Source: Draconibacterium orientale (GTDB taxonomy: Bacteria > Bacteroidota > Bacteroidia > Bacteroidales > JAADGE01). Taken from it: a stretch of 45,480 bases of DNA. The translations under genes and the position numbers were made by a program. Below, in pieces: positions 7,142 through 16,391 of this stretch; position 1 is the stretch's first letter; every line of letters starts with the position of its first letter. The DNA lies in the NCBI GenBank assembly GCA_022729995.1, contig DZBS01000012.1:1-45480 (forward strand), written 5' to 3'. The notes below the pieces were generated by a model that was not told the origin of the DNA, did no database searches, and was given only the letters and a program-made list of their open reading frames with translations.

Positions 7142-9868
7142 ATGAAGAGGACTAAAGAACCCGTAAAATCTATTCCTAAAGCAAAGGAAAGTAAAAAACC
7201 CGTTATCGAAAAGCAACAAAATAATATTGGTTTTTTGGAAAAATTTATGTCAAAATATTCTTTGTTATTTTTGATTTCAGCAATATTTATTGTCGGTTTT
7301 TTCGCATTTTACAATTATTTTTTATTAAATAATTTATTCTTCTTCAAAGGAATTGGCAGCGATTCAATAAATCAAGATCTTCCTGCAATAATACATGATT
7401 ACGAATATTTAGGAAATAATATTTTTGAGAAATGGTCCTTTTTTCAAGGAATGGGAAATGTTTATTACAAATCTATTCCTGTTGAACCGCTAGGTTTTAT
7501 TTCATATTTATACAATTTGGCCGGAAATTCACTTTTTGGCGATGAATTTGGCATTTATTCACGCTTTATCGGATTATTTATTTTCAATTTCTTGCTTAGC
7601 GGTATTATATTTTTTTATTATCTGCGAACAATATCCGTAAATAAATATTTTTCTGTTGCAGGTGCTTTGATTCTTGCATTTTCGGGCTATATGGTTGTTG
7701 GTAGCAGTTGGGGTTTTTCGGGTCATATTTTCCGTGCCGTTTTTCTTCTTTTCGCATTCGAGCAATTGTTTGTAAAAAATCGTTGGTATTTTTTCCCGAT
7801 TGCTATTATTTATGCTTCAGGAAATATTTTTATTTTATACATATATTCCTTATTTCTATTAACATACAGTTTGTTCAGATATTTTAGTAACCCCGAAAAT
7901 AAGATTAAAGGATATATAATTTTAGCGTCAAAAATGATTTTGTTTGGTGCAATAGGTTTGGTGCTGAATATTGTAAATATTTGGCGAAATTTTGAATTAA
8001 TGTTTTTCAGTCCGCGAGTTGTAGGTAATTCTTCTTTTTCCGACGAACTCACTTCGGGAAATATCGGTGTTGATTACACTTCACATAATGCAACTGCAAT
8101 TTTAAGATTTTTTTCGAGCGATATTTTAGGAACAGGAACACATTTTAAAGGTTGGTATAATTATTTTGAAGCACCTGCTTTTTATATCGGATTATTTGCG
8201 ATTCTTGTATTTTCGCAAATTTTTGTGCTTGCAAAAAGGCGAGAAGCAATTCTTTTCGGAATTTTTGCGGCTTTTTGGTTTTTACCAATATTTTTTCCTC
8301 AAATGCGATATGCAATTTTATTGTATACCGGTGATTATTATCGTTTTGGATTCGATTTTTTTATTCCTTTCATAATATTATTTGCTGCAATTTTTTCAGT
8401 TAATAAAATTGCACAAGGCGCTAAACCAAATTTATTTGTTTTGGGAGGAACATTTGTTTTTTTAATGGTTCTTGTTTATTATCCGTATAATTCTATTCCT
8501 AAGGATATTATTGACTCAAGTATTAGAAAATTTATAACATTATTTTTAATAATTTATACCGGAATAATATTTCTTTTTTCACGAAAAGAATATGCAAATA
8601 CTGCCAAAATTCTTTTTATTTTGCTAATAATATTTGAGTTATCATTTTTATCTTATAAATCCTACGACAACAGATTGCCGCTCACAAAAAATGAGTTCGA
8701 TAAAAATATGGCAGGATACAATGACGGAACGATAAAAGCTGTTGAGTATATTAAACAAAACGATAGAAGTGAATTTTTCAGAACAACAAAAGACTACCAA
8801 TCCGGGGTTGCAATGCACGGAAGCCTTAATGATGCAATGGCTCAAGGATATTACGGAACTGCACAATATTCTTCTTTCACGCAAATTAATTATGTTAGGT
8901 TTTTGGAAGAAACAGGAATTATTCCCAAAGGCGATGAAGCTTCAACTCGCTGGATTACAGGACTTAGAAATTATCCGTTGCTGCTTTCTTTTGCAAACGT
9001 AAAATATCAACTCAGCAAAAGTGAAAACCCCGAATTTACTCGGTTTGGGTTTAATCTCGTAAATAAAACAGGCGATATTTCAATACTTAAAAATAACTAC
9101 TATTTGCCTTTTGGATATACATACAATAAATATATAAATTTTGATGACTTTGAGCATTTAAAGAAATATAAAATAACACAATTTTCTATTCAAAATATTA
9201 CTTTGGAATTACAAAGATTGGTTCCTCAAAACAAAGTTAACGAGTTAATTCAATCAGTTCAACCAATCGTAAACAAAGAATTTGATTCAGATTCGAGTTT
9301 TTATGCGGCTTTAAAAAATGTTTTATTGCCCGAAGATTTTCAAGAACGAAAATTTACTTTTATCAGACATTCAACTCAAAATTTCAGAAATCAAGTAGCA
9401 CTATTAACGTGTTTTGTGAACGAAGAAGGCGAAAATTTTATCGACACTTCGGATTTAATGAAATTGAATATTAAAGACACATCTGTTTTTGTTGATGCTC
9501 AGTATTTTAACTTTGATATTTATCAAAAATTAATTAATGAATTAAAGACCGATACTTTTGTTTTTGAAACTTTTAGTCAAAGCAGAATTACCGGAAATAT
9601 TAAAATATCAAAACCCGAAATGGTGTTTTTTACAATTCCTTATGACAAATCATGGAAAATTAAAGTTAACGGAAAAGAAGAAGATTTAAAGCGTGTAAAC
9701 ATCGGTTTTTCGGGCATTAAATTAAATAAAGGAAATTATAAAATTGAACTTTATTACGAACCCGATTTTTTAAAACCTTCCATAATAATAACAATTATTT
9801 CTAATCTTATTTTTTGGGGATTTTTGGTTTTTTATTTGATCAGGAAAAGAAGAAAAATTAAATCATAA
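7142..9868 (+). CDS. YfhO family membrane protein
   Basis: A 908-residue polytopic membrane protein of the YfhO (PF09586-type) family. A basic N-terminal tail precedes about 12 membrane helices up to residue about 510. A large extracytoplasmic region follows, then one last helix (SIIITIISNLIFWGFLVFYLI) and a basic end. The region before the last helix has the family signature IPYDKSWKIKVNGKE ... LNKGNYKIELYYEPDFLKPS. YfhO proteins are linked to glycosylation of wall or surface polymers and resemble GT-C glycosyltransferases; the reaction here is unknown. Its place after the flippase suggests periplasmic modification of the exported glycan. Confidence 0.88.
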   Translation: MKRTKEPVKSIPKAKESKKPVIEKQQNNIGFLEKFMSKYSLLFLISAIFIVGFFAFYNYFLLNNLFFFKGIGSDSINQDLPAIIHDYEYLGNNIFEKWSFFQGMGNVYYKSIPVEPLGFISYLYNLAGNSLFGDEFGIYSRFIGLFIFNFLLSGIIFFYYLRTISVNKYFSVAGALILAFSGYMVVGSSWGFSGHIFRAVFLLFAFEQLFVKNRWYFFPIAIIYASGNIFILYIYSLFLLTYSLFRYFSNPENKIKGYIILASKMILFGAIGLVLNIVNIWRNFELMFFSPRVVGNSSFSDELTSGNIGVDYTSHNATAILRFFSSDILGTGTHFKGWYNYFEAPAFYIGLFAILVFSQIFVLAKRREAILFGIFAAFWFLPIFFPQMRYAILLYTGDYYRFGFDFFIPFIILFAAIFSVNKIAQGAKPNLFVLGGTFVFLMVLVYYPYNSIPKDIIDSSIRKFITLFLIIYTGIIFLFSRKEYANTAKILFILLIIFELSFLSYKSYDNRLPLTKNEFDKNMAGYNDGTIKAVEYIKQNDRSEFFRTTKDYQSGVAMHGSLNDAMAQGYYGTAQYSSFTQINYVRFLEETGIIPKGDEASTRWITGLRNYPLLLSFANVKYQLSKSENPEFTRFGFNLVNKTGDISILKNNYYLPFGYTYNKYINFDDFEHLKKYKITQFSIQNITLELQRLVPQNKVNELIQSVQPIVNKEFDSDSSFYAALKNVLLPEDFQERKFTFIRHSTQNFRNQVALLTCFVNEEGENFIDTSDLMKLNIKDTSVFVDAQYFNFDIYQKLINELKTDTFVFETFSQSRITGNIKISKPEMVFFTIPYDKSWKIKVNGKEEDLKRVNIGFSGIKLNKGNYKIELYYEPDFLKPSIIITIISNLIFWGFLVFYLIRKRRKIKS

Positions 9869-9879
9869 GCAATAAAAAC

Positions 9880-11301
9880 ATGACAGAACTTTTGAATAAT
9901 GCTTATAATACCGAATCATTTCGTGAGAGCGGTCATAAATTGGTAAACCTTTTAGCCGACTATTTAGATGAAGCATTAACTTCGCCCGAAAATCAAAAAG
10001 TATTACCTTGGCTTATTCCTGAAAAACAATTGGATAAATGGCGAAAACATTTAAAATCGGAAATCTCGATTGAAGATACTTTTAAAGAAATAATTGAAAA
10101 TTCCATTCATATTCATAATCCAAAATATATCGGACATCAGGTTTCTGCTCCTTTACCTTTATCCGCTTTGGCCGATTTACTGGGAAATTTTCTTAATAAC
10201 GGTCAGGCAATATACGAAATGGGACCTGTTTCTCAAGCGATGGAACGTATTGTTATTGAATGGATTTCAGCAAAATTAAATTTATCAGAAAAAGCTGAAG
10301 GAATTTTAACGTCGGGCGGAACAATCGGGAATTTAACTGCTTTATTAGCTGCACGACAAGCAAAATCGGATTTTGATATATGGAACAGCGGTGTTTTAAA
10401 TCACAAACTTGCTTTTATGGTTTCGGAACATTCTCATTATTCGGTAGAAAGAGCCGTAAAAATAATGGGTTTGGGTGAAATTGGACTTATAAAAGTTAAA
10501 GTTGACGAAAAATTCAGAATTGATGTTTCAAATCTTGAAAATTCATTTAATGAAGCAAACGAAAACGGAACAAAAATAATCGGTTTAATTGCAAATGCAT
10601 GCACAACAGCTGCCGGAACTTACGATTTTTTAGATGAAATAGGCGATTTTTGCAACAGTCATAAAATTTGGTTTCATGTCGATGCTGCTCACGGCGCGGC
10701 AGCTTCTTTAAGCGAAAAATATAAATATTTACTAAAAGGAATAGAAAAAGCCGATTCTGTTGTGCTCGATTTTCATAAAATGTTTATGGTTCCTGCTCTT
10801 ACAACAGCCGTAATCTTTAAAAATCCCGAGCATTCTTATCAAACATTTGCCCAAAAAGCCGAATATCTTTTAAATAAAGAACACAGCTGGTTTAACGGAG
10901 CAAACCGAACAATGGAGTGCACTAAAATTATGCTAAGCCTTAGAGTTTATATGGCTTTGCATGCTTATGGCGATAAACTTTTTACTGATTTTGTGGAAAC
11001 AACATACAAAAGAGCAGAAGAATTTGCAGAATTAATCAAAGAAACAAAAAACTTTGAACTTCTATTTGAACCACAAAGTAATATTGTTTGTTTCAGATAT
11101 ATTCCTGAAGGAATAAATTCAGAAGAAAAATTAAACGCTATAAATGCCGAAATAAGAAAGAAACTTACAGAAGACGGAACTTTCTATATCGTTCAAACTA
11201 AGCTTAATAATAAAATTTATTTACGAACAACAATCATGAATCCTTTTACAAAAATTTCTGATTTAAAAAAGCTTTTGGGGTTAATCACAATTATGTCATA
11301 A
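9880..11301 (+). CDS. PLP-dependent group II decarboxylase (aromatic amino acid / diaminobutyrate decarboxylase-like)
   Basis: A 473-residue fold-type I PLP enzyme. Visible signatures are NPKYIGHQVSAPLPLSAL, ILTSGGTIGNLTAL (phosphate contact), WFHVDAAHGAAASLS (the Asp that binds the pyridine N) and the Schiff-base lysine K300 in VVLDFHKMF. The length is that of DOPA/tyrosine or 2,4-diaminobutyrate decarboxylases; the substrate cannot be decided by eye. It begins 11 bases after the YfhO gene, so it may be read through from the polysaccharide operon. The last 25 codons are odd: a diverged copy of them lies 1.6 kb downstream, beyond the ATPase gene. Confidence 0.87.
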   Translation: MTELLNNAYNTESFRESGHKLVNLLADYLDEALTSPENQKVLPWLIPEKQLDKWRKHLKSEISIEDTFKEIIENSIHIHNPKYIGHQVSAPLPLSALADLLGNFLNNGQAIYEMGPVSQAMERIVIEWISAKLNLSEKAEGILTSGGTIGNLTALLAARQAKSDFDIWNSGVLNHKLAFMVSEHSHYSVERAVKIMGLGEIGLIKVKVDEKFRIDVSNLENSFNEANENGTKIIGLIANACTTAAGTYDFLDEIGDFCNSHKIWFHVDAAHGAAASLSEKYKYLLKGIEKADSVVLDFHKMFMVPALTTAVIFKNPEHSYQTFAQKAEYLLNKEHSWFNGANRTMECTKIMLSLRVYMALHAYGDKLFTDFVETTYKRAEEFAELIKETKNFELLFEPQSNIVCFRYIPEGINSEEKLNAINAEIRKKLTEDGTFYIVQTKLNNKIYLRTTIMNPFTKISDLKKLLGLITIMS

Positions 11302-11392
11302 TTATTATTCTTGGCTGATTTTAAGATTTCGAGTAAGAATAAAAATAAAAATAAAAATGACATTAAGTGGATTAGGTTATGCTTATTTTTTC

Positions 11393-11400
11393 TATATTTG
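11393..11400 (+). promoter_or_regulatory. putative -7 promoter box of the ATPase gene
   Basis: TATATTTG matches the Bacteroidota -7 consensus TAnnTTTG and lies 17 bases before ATG 11418. No clear -33 TTG is seen. Because it falls downstream of the in-frame ATG at 11379, it supports 11418 as the true start. Confidence 0.4.
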
Positions 11401-11417
11401 TAAAAACAGATGATTTT

Positions 11418-12866
11418 ATGAATAGCTTTAGTCTTATTCCTACAGAAAAAATAAAAGAGCGTTTACGCTATGAAAATCCATGGTGGATTACCGGGCAAAT
11501 ACCGGATATATATAGTTCTATGGAAAGGCGATTGTATTTTGATTTATTTTTTCCCTATATAAAAGAAAATAATATACGCAGGGCTGTAGTATTAATGGGA
11601 CCAAGACGTGTAGGAAAAACTGTCATGTTGTTTCACAGCATTCATCAACTGATAAATGAAAATATCAATCCACAACGAATTTTTTTTGTAGGTATTGACA
11701 ATCCTATTTATGTTCATTTGAGTTTAGAAGACATTTTAGATTTATGTAAAAACTCGCTGAACTTGACTCATTTAAAAGACTGCTATTTTTTTTTTGACGA
11801 AATCCAATACTTAAAAGACTGGGAACGGCACTTAAAAATTTTGGTAGATTATTATCCAAACACAAAATTTATAGTATCGGGTTCGGCAGCTGCCGCTTTA
11901 AAATTGAGCAGTACCGAGAGCGGTGCAGGAAGATTTACTGATTTTATGCTACCGCCTCTAACTTTTCAGGAGTATATTCATTTAAAGAAAATGAACCATA
12001 TAATTTATAATGGAAGCATTGAATATAGTGAAAAATCAATTCCCTATTGTCTTACGCATGATATAAAAATTTTAAATAAAGAGTTTGTTAATTACTTAAA
12101 TTTTGGCGGGTATCCGGAAGTTGTTTTATCAGATAAAATACAAAGCGATATGGGCAGATATGTGAAAAATGACATTGTAGATAAAGTGTTGTTAAGAGAT
12201 TTACCGAGTCTGTATGGCATTAAAGATGTTCAAGAATTAAATCGTTTTTTTACTTATTTAGCCTATAATACCGGAAATGAATTTTCTTATGAAACCATGT
12301 CGAAAGAAAGCGGCATACAAAAAGATACTTTAAAAAAGTATTTAGAATATCTTGAGGCTGCTTTTCTCATTAAAGTGCTGAACAAAGTTGATGTAAATGC
12401 TAAACGCTTAAAAAGAGTAACAAGTTTTAAAGTGTATTTGACAAATCCTTCTTTACGAACAGCATTATTTTCGCCTATTTTGGAGACAGACAATGAAATG
12501 GGTAATATAGTAGAAACAGCAGTAATTTCTCAATGGATGCACAGAGAAAAATTAGATTTAACTTATGCTCGTTGGAAAGAAGGGAGAAATGAAGGTGAGG
12601 TTGATTTAGTTTTAGTAGATGATAAAAAGTTTAAACCTGTTTGGGGAGTAGAGGTAAAATGGACCAACAGGTATTTTGAAAAACCACATGAATTAAAAAG
12701 CTTAATTCAATTTTGCAAAGCTAATGAATTCAAATCTGCTTTGGTTACCTCAATTGACAAAATGGGTAATAAAAAGGTTTCAGACATAGTTTTCTCATTT
12801 TTGCCTGCTTCAGTATATACATACAATATCGGAGATATAACTTTGAAAATGAAAAATTCAATTTAA
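11418..12866 (+). CDS. AAA+ ATPase with DUF4143 C-terminal domain
   Basis: A 482-residue protein of the widespread prokaryotic AAA_14/DUF4143 family. The Walker A motif GPRRVGKT is at 61-68, Walker B is FFFDEIQYL (about 130-138), and sensor 1 is FIVSGSAAAALK. A winged-helix-like part follows (YETMSKESGIQKDTLKKYLEYL), then a PD-(D/E)XK-like end with GEVDLVLVD and GVEVKW. The physiological function of the family is not established. The start ATG 11418 is preferred over 11379 because of the promoter-like box between them. The gene looks like an inserted single-gene cassette: it has its own promoter box, a different codon feel from its neighbours, and flanking copies of the decarboxylase 3' end. 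Confidence 0.87.
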   Translation: MNSFSLIPTEKIKERLRYENPWWITGQIPDIYSSMERRLYFDLFFPYIKENNIRRAVVLMGPRRVGKTVMLFHSIHQLINENINPQRIFFVGIDNPIYVHLSLEDILDLCKNSLNLTHLKDCYFFFDEIQYLKDWERHLKILVDYYPNTKFIVSGSAAAALKLSSTESGAGRFTDFMLPPLTFQEYIHLKKMNHIIYNGSIEYSEKSIPYCLTHDIKILNKEFVNYLNFGGYPEVVLSDKIQSDMGRYVKNDIVDKVLLRDLPSLYGIKDVQELNRFFTYLAYNTGNEFSYETMSKESGIQKDTLKKYLEYLEAAFLIKVLNKVDVNAKRLKRVTSFKVYLTNPSLRTALFSPILETDNEMGNIVETAVISQWMHREKLDLTYARWKEGRNEGEVDLVLVDDKKFKPVWGVEVKWTNRYFEKPHELKSLIQFCKANEFKSALVTSIDKMGNKKVSDIVFSFLPASVYTYNIGDITLKMKNSI

Positions 12867-12880
12867 AAACAGAAATATTC

Positions 12881-12977
12881 AAAACTTATTTATGAATATA
12901 AATAAGCTACAATTATGAATCCTTTTACAAAGATTTCACATTTAAAAGAATTGTTATTATTTATTTCTAAAATATAA
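12881..12977 (+). pseudogene. duplicated 3' end of the PLP decarboxylase gene
   Basis: Positions 12909-12977 read TIMNPFTKISHLKELLLFIS-K-I-stop, against TIMNPFTKISDLKKLLGLIT-I-M-S-stop at the true gene end (about 11233-11301). Nucleotide similarity extends leftward to about 12881 (AAAACTTATTTATGAA against AAAATTTATTTACGAA at about 11214) with an insertion of about 9 bases. No start or upstream part remains, so this is a remnant. It is best explained by insertion or recombination that placed the ATPase gene between two versions of the decarboxylase 3' end. Confidence 0.75.
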
Positions 12978-13008
12978 ATATTAATACCTTTTGTTATAAA
13001 ATATTTTA

Positions 13009-13016
13009 TAATTTTG
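13009..13016 (+). promoter_or_regulatory. putative -7 promoter box of add
   Basis: TAATTTTG fits TAnnTTTG and lies 14 bases before ATG 13031. A TTTG at 12990-12993 sits 15 bases upstream of it, somewhat closer than the usual -33 spacing. Confidence 0.45.
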
Positions 13017-13030
13017 ATTGAAAAAATATT

Positions 13031-14125
13031 ATGAGCGATAATTCAAAAATTTATGATACAGTTCCTGAAGTAGAATTAACCAGAGAATTTGTAAAAAGCC
13101 TTCCAAAAGCCGAACTTCATTGCCATTTAGACGGTTCAATGCGTGTTGAAACAATAATTGATATTGCCAAAAAAGAGAAAATTAAACTTCCTTCACACGA
13201 CTTAAAAGAGCTAAAGAAAATATTGGAAGTAGGAATGGAATGCAAAAGTTTGGAAGAATATTTAAGACCTTTTGACATTACGGCAGAAGTATTGCAATCC
13301 GCAGAAGCGCTCACTCGTGCAACTTATGAGTTGGCAGAAGATGCAGCCGAAGAAAATGTAAGATATTTAGAAATAAGATTTGCGCCGCTTTGGCATATAA
13401 AAAGAGGATTGTCTTTAATTCAAGTTGTTGATGCAGTTATACTTGGTGCAAGAAAAGCAGAAAATGATTTCAATATTTTAATAGGAATAATTATTTGCGG
13501 TATTCGTCATACTTCGCCCGAAGATACTATGAAAGTTGCAGAAGTAGCAGTTGCATATAAAAACAGAGGAGTTGTAGGTTTCGATTTGGCCGGAGCTGAA
13601 AAAGATTTTCCGGCAAAAAAGCACAAAGAGGCATTTTATCTTATTATTAATAATAATATTAACACAACCGTTCATGCAGGCGAAGCTTACGGAACGGAAT
13701 CTATAGAACAAGCTCTTCATCATATAAGCGCTAACAGAATTGGGCACGGAACACGACTTAGAGAAGACGGTGATTTACTCAATTATGTAAACGATCACAG
13801 AATTCCTTTGGAAATGTGTATAACTTCAAATGTTCAAACAAAAGCTGTTCTTTCGTTGGAAGATCATCCAATTAAATTTTATTTTGATTTAGGAATAAGG
13901 GTTACACTTAATACAGATAATCGTTTAATTTCAAATGCAAATTTGACCGACGAATATATGCTTGCCATAGATAAATTAGGATTTACTGCAAATGATATAA
14001 AGTATTTAATATTAAACGGCTTCAAATCGGCATTTTTACCGTTTCAGAAAAAAATACAATTAATAAAAAAAATCACAGAAGAAATGGAGGCTAAAGGAAT
14101 GATTTTTAAGAAAAATTATATTTAG
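13031..14125 (+). CDS. add: adenosine deaminase
   Basis: A 364-residue TIM-barrel metal-dependent hydrolase that deaminates adenosine (and deoxyadenosine) to inosine in the cytoplasm for purine salvage. Zinc ligands are H30 and H32 in ELHCHLDGS. HAGEAYG lies at about 215 and carries the third histidine and, with the glycine-rich loop, the catalytic Glu. HISANRIGHGTRL provides the catalytic histidine, and the aspartate pair is in TLNTDNRL (about 294). The family's SNVQT segment is present. Length is normal. The gene stands alone with its own promoter-like box, and no other purine genes are near. Adenine deaminase or an AMP-type activity is less likely given the HAGEAYG and SNVQT context. Confidence 0.92.
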   Translation: MSDNSKIYDTVPEVELTREFVKSLPKAELHCHLDGSMRVETIIDIAKKEKIKLPSHDLKELKKILEVGMECKSLEEYLRPFDITAEVLQSAEALTRATYELAEDAAEENVRYLEIRFAPLWHIKRGLSLIQVVDAVILGARKAENDFNILIGIIICGIRHTSPEDTMKVAEVAVAYKNRGVVGFDLAGAEKDFPAKKHKEAFYLIINNNINTTVHAGEAYGTESIEQALHHISANRIGHGTRLREDGDLLNYVNDHRIPLEMCITSNVQTKAVLSLEDHPIKFYFDLGIRVTLNTDNRLISNANLTDEYMLAIDKLGFTANDIKYLILNGFKSAFLPFQKKIQLIKKITEEMEAKGMIFKKNYI

Positions 14126-14200
14126 AAAATTTAATTATGAGGATGTATAAAAAGTAATGAGTAAAATAATAAATTGAGTAATTATCTTTTTTTGATTTAA

Positions 14201-14285
14201 GTTCTCAGTAAGCAGTCTTCAGTCCTCAGGAATTGACAATTAATTGACAAAATACTGCTTACCGGAGACTGCCTACTGCCAACTG
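14201..14285. repeat. GGCAGT/CAGTC-type repeat block with inverted arms
   Basis: This intergenic block between the convergent add and glnS genes is rich in CAGT/ACTG hexamer-like units. The arms GTAAGCAGT (14208-14216) and ACTGCTTAC (14254-14262) are perfect inverted repeats of 9 bp around an AT-rich centre that contains CAATTAATTG. Its higher GC content and hexameric texture (CTGCCTACTGCC) differ from the surroundings, as in dispersed intergenic repeats of Bacteroidota. It could also fold as a bidirectional terminator, though no U-run directly follows. Confidence 0.5.
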
Positions 14286-14287
14286 TT

Positions 14288-15964
14288 TTACTTATTTTGT
14301 TTTGTCCAAGAGTCTTTTAAACCAACGGTTCTGTTAAAAATTAGATTTTCCGAAGTAGAATCTGTATCAACACAAAAATATCCTTTTCTTTCAAATTGAA
14401 ATTTATCCAAGGGTTTTGCAGATTTTGCAAAAGGTTCAATTTTACAGCCTTTTAAAACCTGCAACGAGTCAGGATTTAAAAATTCTTTAAAATCTGTTTC
14501 TTTGTGTCCGTCTGGAGCTTCGTCAATAAAAAGTCTGTCATAAAGTTCAACTTCGGCATCAATAGCATGATTTGCCGAAACCCAATGAATTGTTCCCATA
14601 ACTTTTCGTCCGTCGGGCGATTTTCCTCCTTTTGAAAGCGGGTCGTAAGTGCAATTTAATTGTATTACTTCGCCGTTTTCGTCTTTAATTACTTCGTTAC
14701 AAGTTATAAAATATGCGTATCTCAATCTAACTTCTGCACCTTGTGTTAGTCTGAAGAATTTTTTCGGAGCATTTTCCATAAAATCTTCTTTCTCAATAAA
14801 TAATTCTCTTGAAAAAGGAACATTTCTTGTTCCCATATTTTCGTCTTCCGGATTGTTAATTGCTTCAAGTTCTTCGCTTTGTCCTTCCGGATAATTTGTA
14901 ATAACAACTTTCAACGGTTCAAGAACAGCCATAATTCTTTGTGCTTTTTTGTTCAAATCTTCGCGAATGCTGTATTCTAAAAGAGCAACATCAATAACAT
15001 TATCGCGTTTTGCAATACCAACTTTTTCGGCAAAATTTCTTATAGATTCCGGAGTATAACCTCTTCTTCTTAAACCTGAAATTGTTGGCATTCTTGGGTC
15101 GTCCCAAGATTTTACGAAACCTTTTTCAACAAGTTCGAGCAATTTTCTTTTGCTCATTACGGTATAATTCAAATTCAGACGAGCAAACTCAATTTGTCGA
15201 GGTCGTGTTTTTGAACTGTCATAAATTTGGTCTAAAAACCAATCGTAAAGCGGTCGGTGATTTTCAAATTCAAGAGTGCAAACCGAATGCGTAATTCCTT
15301 CTAAATAATCCGATTGTCCGTGTGTATAATCATACATCGGATAAATACACCATTTATCTCCCGTTCGGTGATGATTTGCATGTTTTATTCTGTACATAAC
15401 TGCATCTCTCAAGTGCATATTTGGCGAATCCATTCCGGTTTTTGCCCTAAGAACTTTTTGTCCGTCGGCAAATTCGCCGTTTTTCATTCTCATAAAAAGG
15501 TCGAGATTTTCTTCAACCGAACGATTTCTGTAAGGACTTTCAATTCCGGGTCGGGTAGGAGTTCCTCTTGTAGCAGAAATTTCTTCGGCAGTTTGGTCGT
15601 CGATATATGCTTTTCCTTGTTTAATAAATTCAACAGCCCATTCAAAAAGTTGGTCGAAATAATCCGATGCGTATTTTGCTTCATTTTCCCAATTAAAACC
15701 AAGCCATTTTATGTCTTCCATAATAGAATCAACATATTCAACATCTTCTTTTACAGGATTTGTATCGTCGAATCTCAAATTTGTTTTTCCGTTATATTTT
15801 TCTCCCAAACCAAAATTCAGGCAAATAGATTTTGCGTGTCCTATGTGTAAATATCCGTTTGGTTCGGGCGGGAAACGTGTATATATTTGTTTGTGTTTTC
15901 CGTTTTTTAAATCTTCTTCAATAATTTGCTCAATAAAATTAAGCGATTTTTTTTCGTCTTCCAT
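14288..15964 (-). CDS. glnS: glutaminyl-tRNA synthetase
   Basis: A 558-residue class I aminoacyl-tRNA synthetase that charges tRNA-Gln with glutamine. The HIGH motif is in [15 protein letters not shown] (about residues 31-45), followed by [13 protein letters not shown], diagnostic of GlnRS/GluRS. The KMSKS loop is VMSKRKL. The C-terminal beta-barrel anticodon domain is complete, with [11 protein letters not shown] at the end. DTNPVKED rather than DTD/DPERS and the length (as in E. coli, about 554) favour GlnRS over GluRS. Single gene, convergent with add. Confidence 0.95.
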   Translation of the reverse strand: MEDEKKSLNFIEQIIEEDLKNGKHKQIYTRFPPEPNGYLHIGHAKSICLNFGLGEKYNGKTNLRFDDTNPVKEDVEYVDSIMEDIKWLGFNWENEAKYASDYFDQLFEWAVEFIKQGKAYIDDQTAEEISATRGTPTRPGIESPYRNRSVEENLDLFMRMKNGEFADGQKVLRAKTGMDSPNMHLRDAVMYRIKHANHHRTGDKWCIYPMYDYTHGQSDYLEGITHSVCTLEFENHRPLYDWFLDQIYDSSKTRPRQIEFARLNLNYTVMSKRKLLELVEKGFVKSWDDPRMPTISGLRRRGYTPESIRNFAEKVGIAKRDNVIDVALLEYSIREDLNKKAQRIMAVLEPLKVVITNYPEGQSEELEAINNPEDENMGTRNVPFSRELFIEKEDFMENAPKKFFRLTQGAEVRLRYAYFITCNEVIKDENGEVIQLNCTYDPLSKGGKSPDGRKVMGTIHWVSANHAIDAEVELYDRLFIDEAPDGHKETDFKEFLNPDSLQVLKGCKIEPFAKSAKPLDKFQFERKGYFCVDTDSTSENLIFNRTVGLKDSWTKQNK

Positions 15965-16079
15965 CTTTTCTTTTAATATATTTTTTGAAAACCATAATCT
16001 GCGAAATTATCAATATTTTTATTTTTTATATTAGATTTTTCAATGTTTATTTTTTAATATTATTTTTCTGTGGTTTGTT

Positions 16080-16320
16080 TTGATGTTTTTGATGCTTTGG
16101 TTTCTTTTGATGCTGAGGATACTGTTGTTGCTGTTGATGCTGTTTTTGTTGTTTCTGTTATTTCTTTTTATAATCTAAAGTATCCATAGCATCAATAGAA
16201 TCAAAAGTATCCTCAGTAACAAAATTATCCACATAATTCAAAGCATCCATAGAATCAACAGCATCTTCAGAAATCAAAGTAACAATAGCATCTACAGCAT
16301 CTAAAGTATCTAAAGTATCA
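16080..16320. repeat. quasi-palindromic low-complexity repeat (AGCATC/GATGCT units)
   Basis: The left part (16080-16170) is full of GATGCT/GATACT units. The right part (16174-16320) is full of AGCATC/AGTATC units in inverse orientation. The best paired arms are 16114-16142 and 16187-16215 (24 of 29 bases complementary by hand count, including GAGGATACT/AGTATCCTC). Units recur about every 9-15 bases. It fills most of the glnS-folB intergenic space. Both arms are open in a frame that would read as Asp-Ala/Asp-Thr repeats, but neither has a start codon, so I do not call a gene. Confidence 0.7.
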
Positions 16321-16338
16321 TTTTTTTTTAATAATATA

Positions 16339-16367
16339 TTTGGGTTTAAGTAATTTTGATACTTTTG
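16339..16367 (+). promoter_or_regulatory. putative folB-cysS promoter
   Basis: TTTG at 16339-16342, a 17-base spacer and TACTTTTG at 16360-16367 match the Bacteroidota sigma-ABfr pattern (TTTG, about 17-23, TAnnTTTG). It ends 24 bases before the folB ATG. A second TAATTTTG at 16351-16358 is an alternative -7 box. Confidence 0.6.
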
Positions 16368-16391
16368 TTAATTATTCAAAAAAAATTAAAA

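Noticed and set aside
11379-11417. Start of the ATPase gene at ATG 11379
   Set aside because: This would place the -7-like TATATTTG inside the coding region and adds a hydrophobic stretch that is not typical of the family.
16160-16340. Open frame of Asp-Ala/Asp-Thr repeats on the - strand
   Set aside because: No start codon precedes it, the composition is that of the simple repeat, and the opposite arm gives the same kind of peptide. Treated as non-coding repeat.
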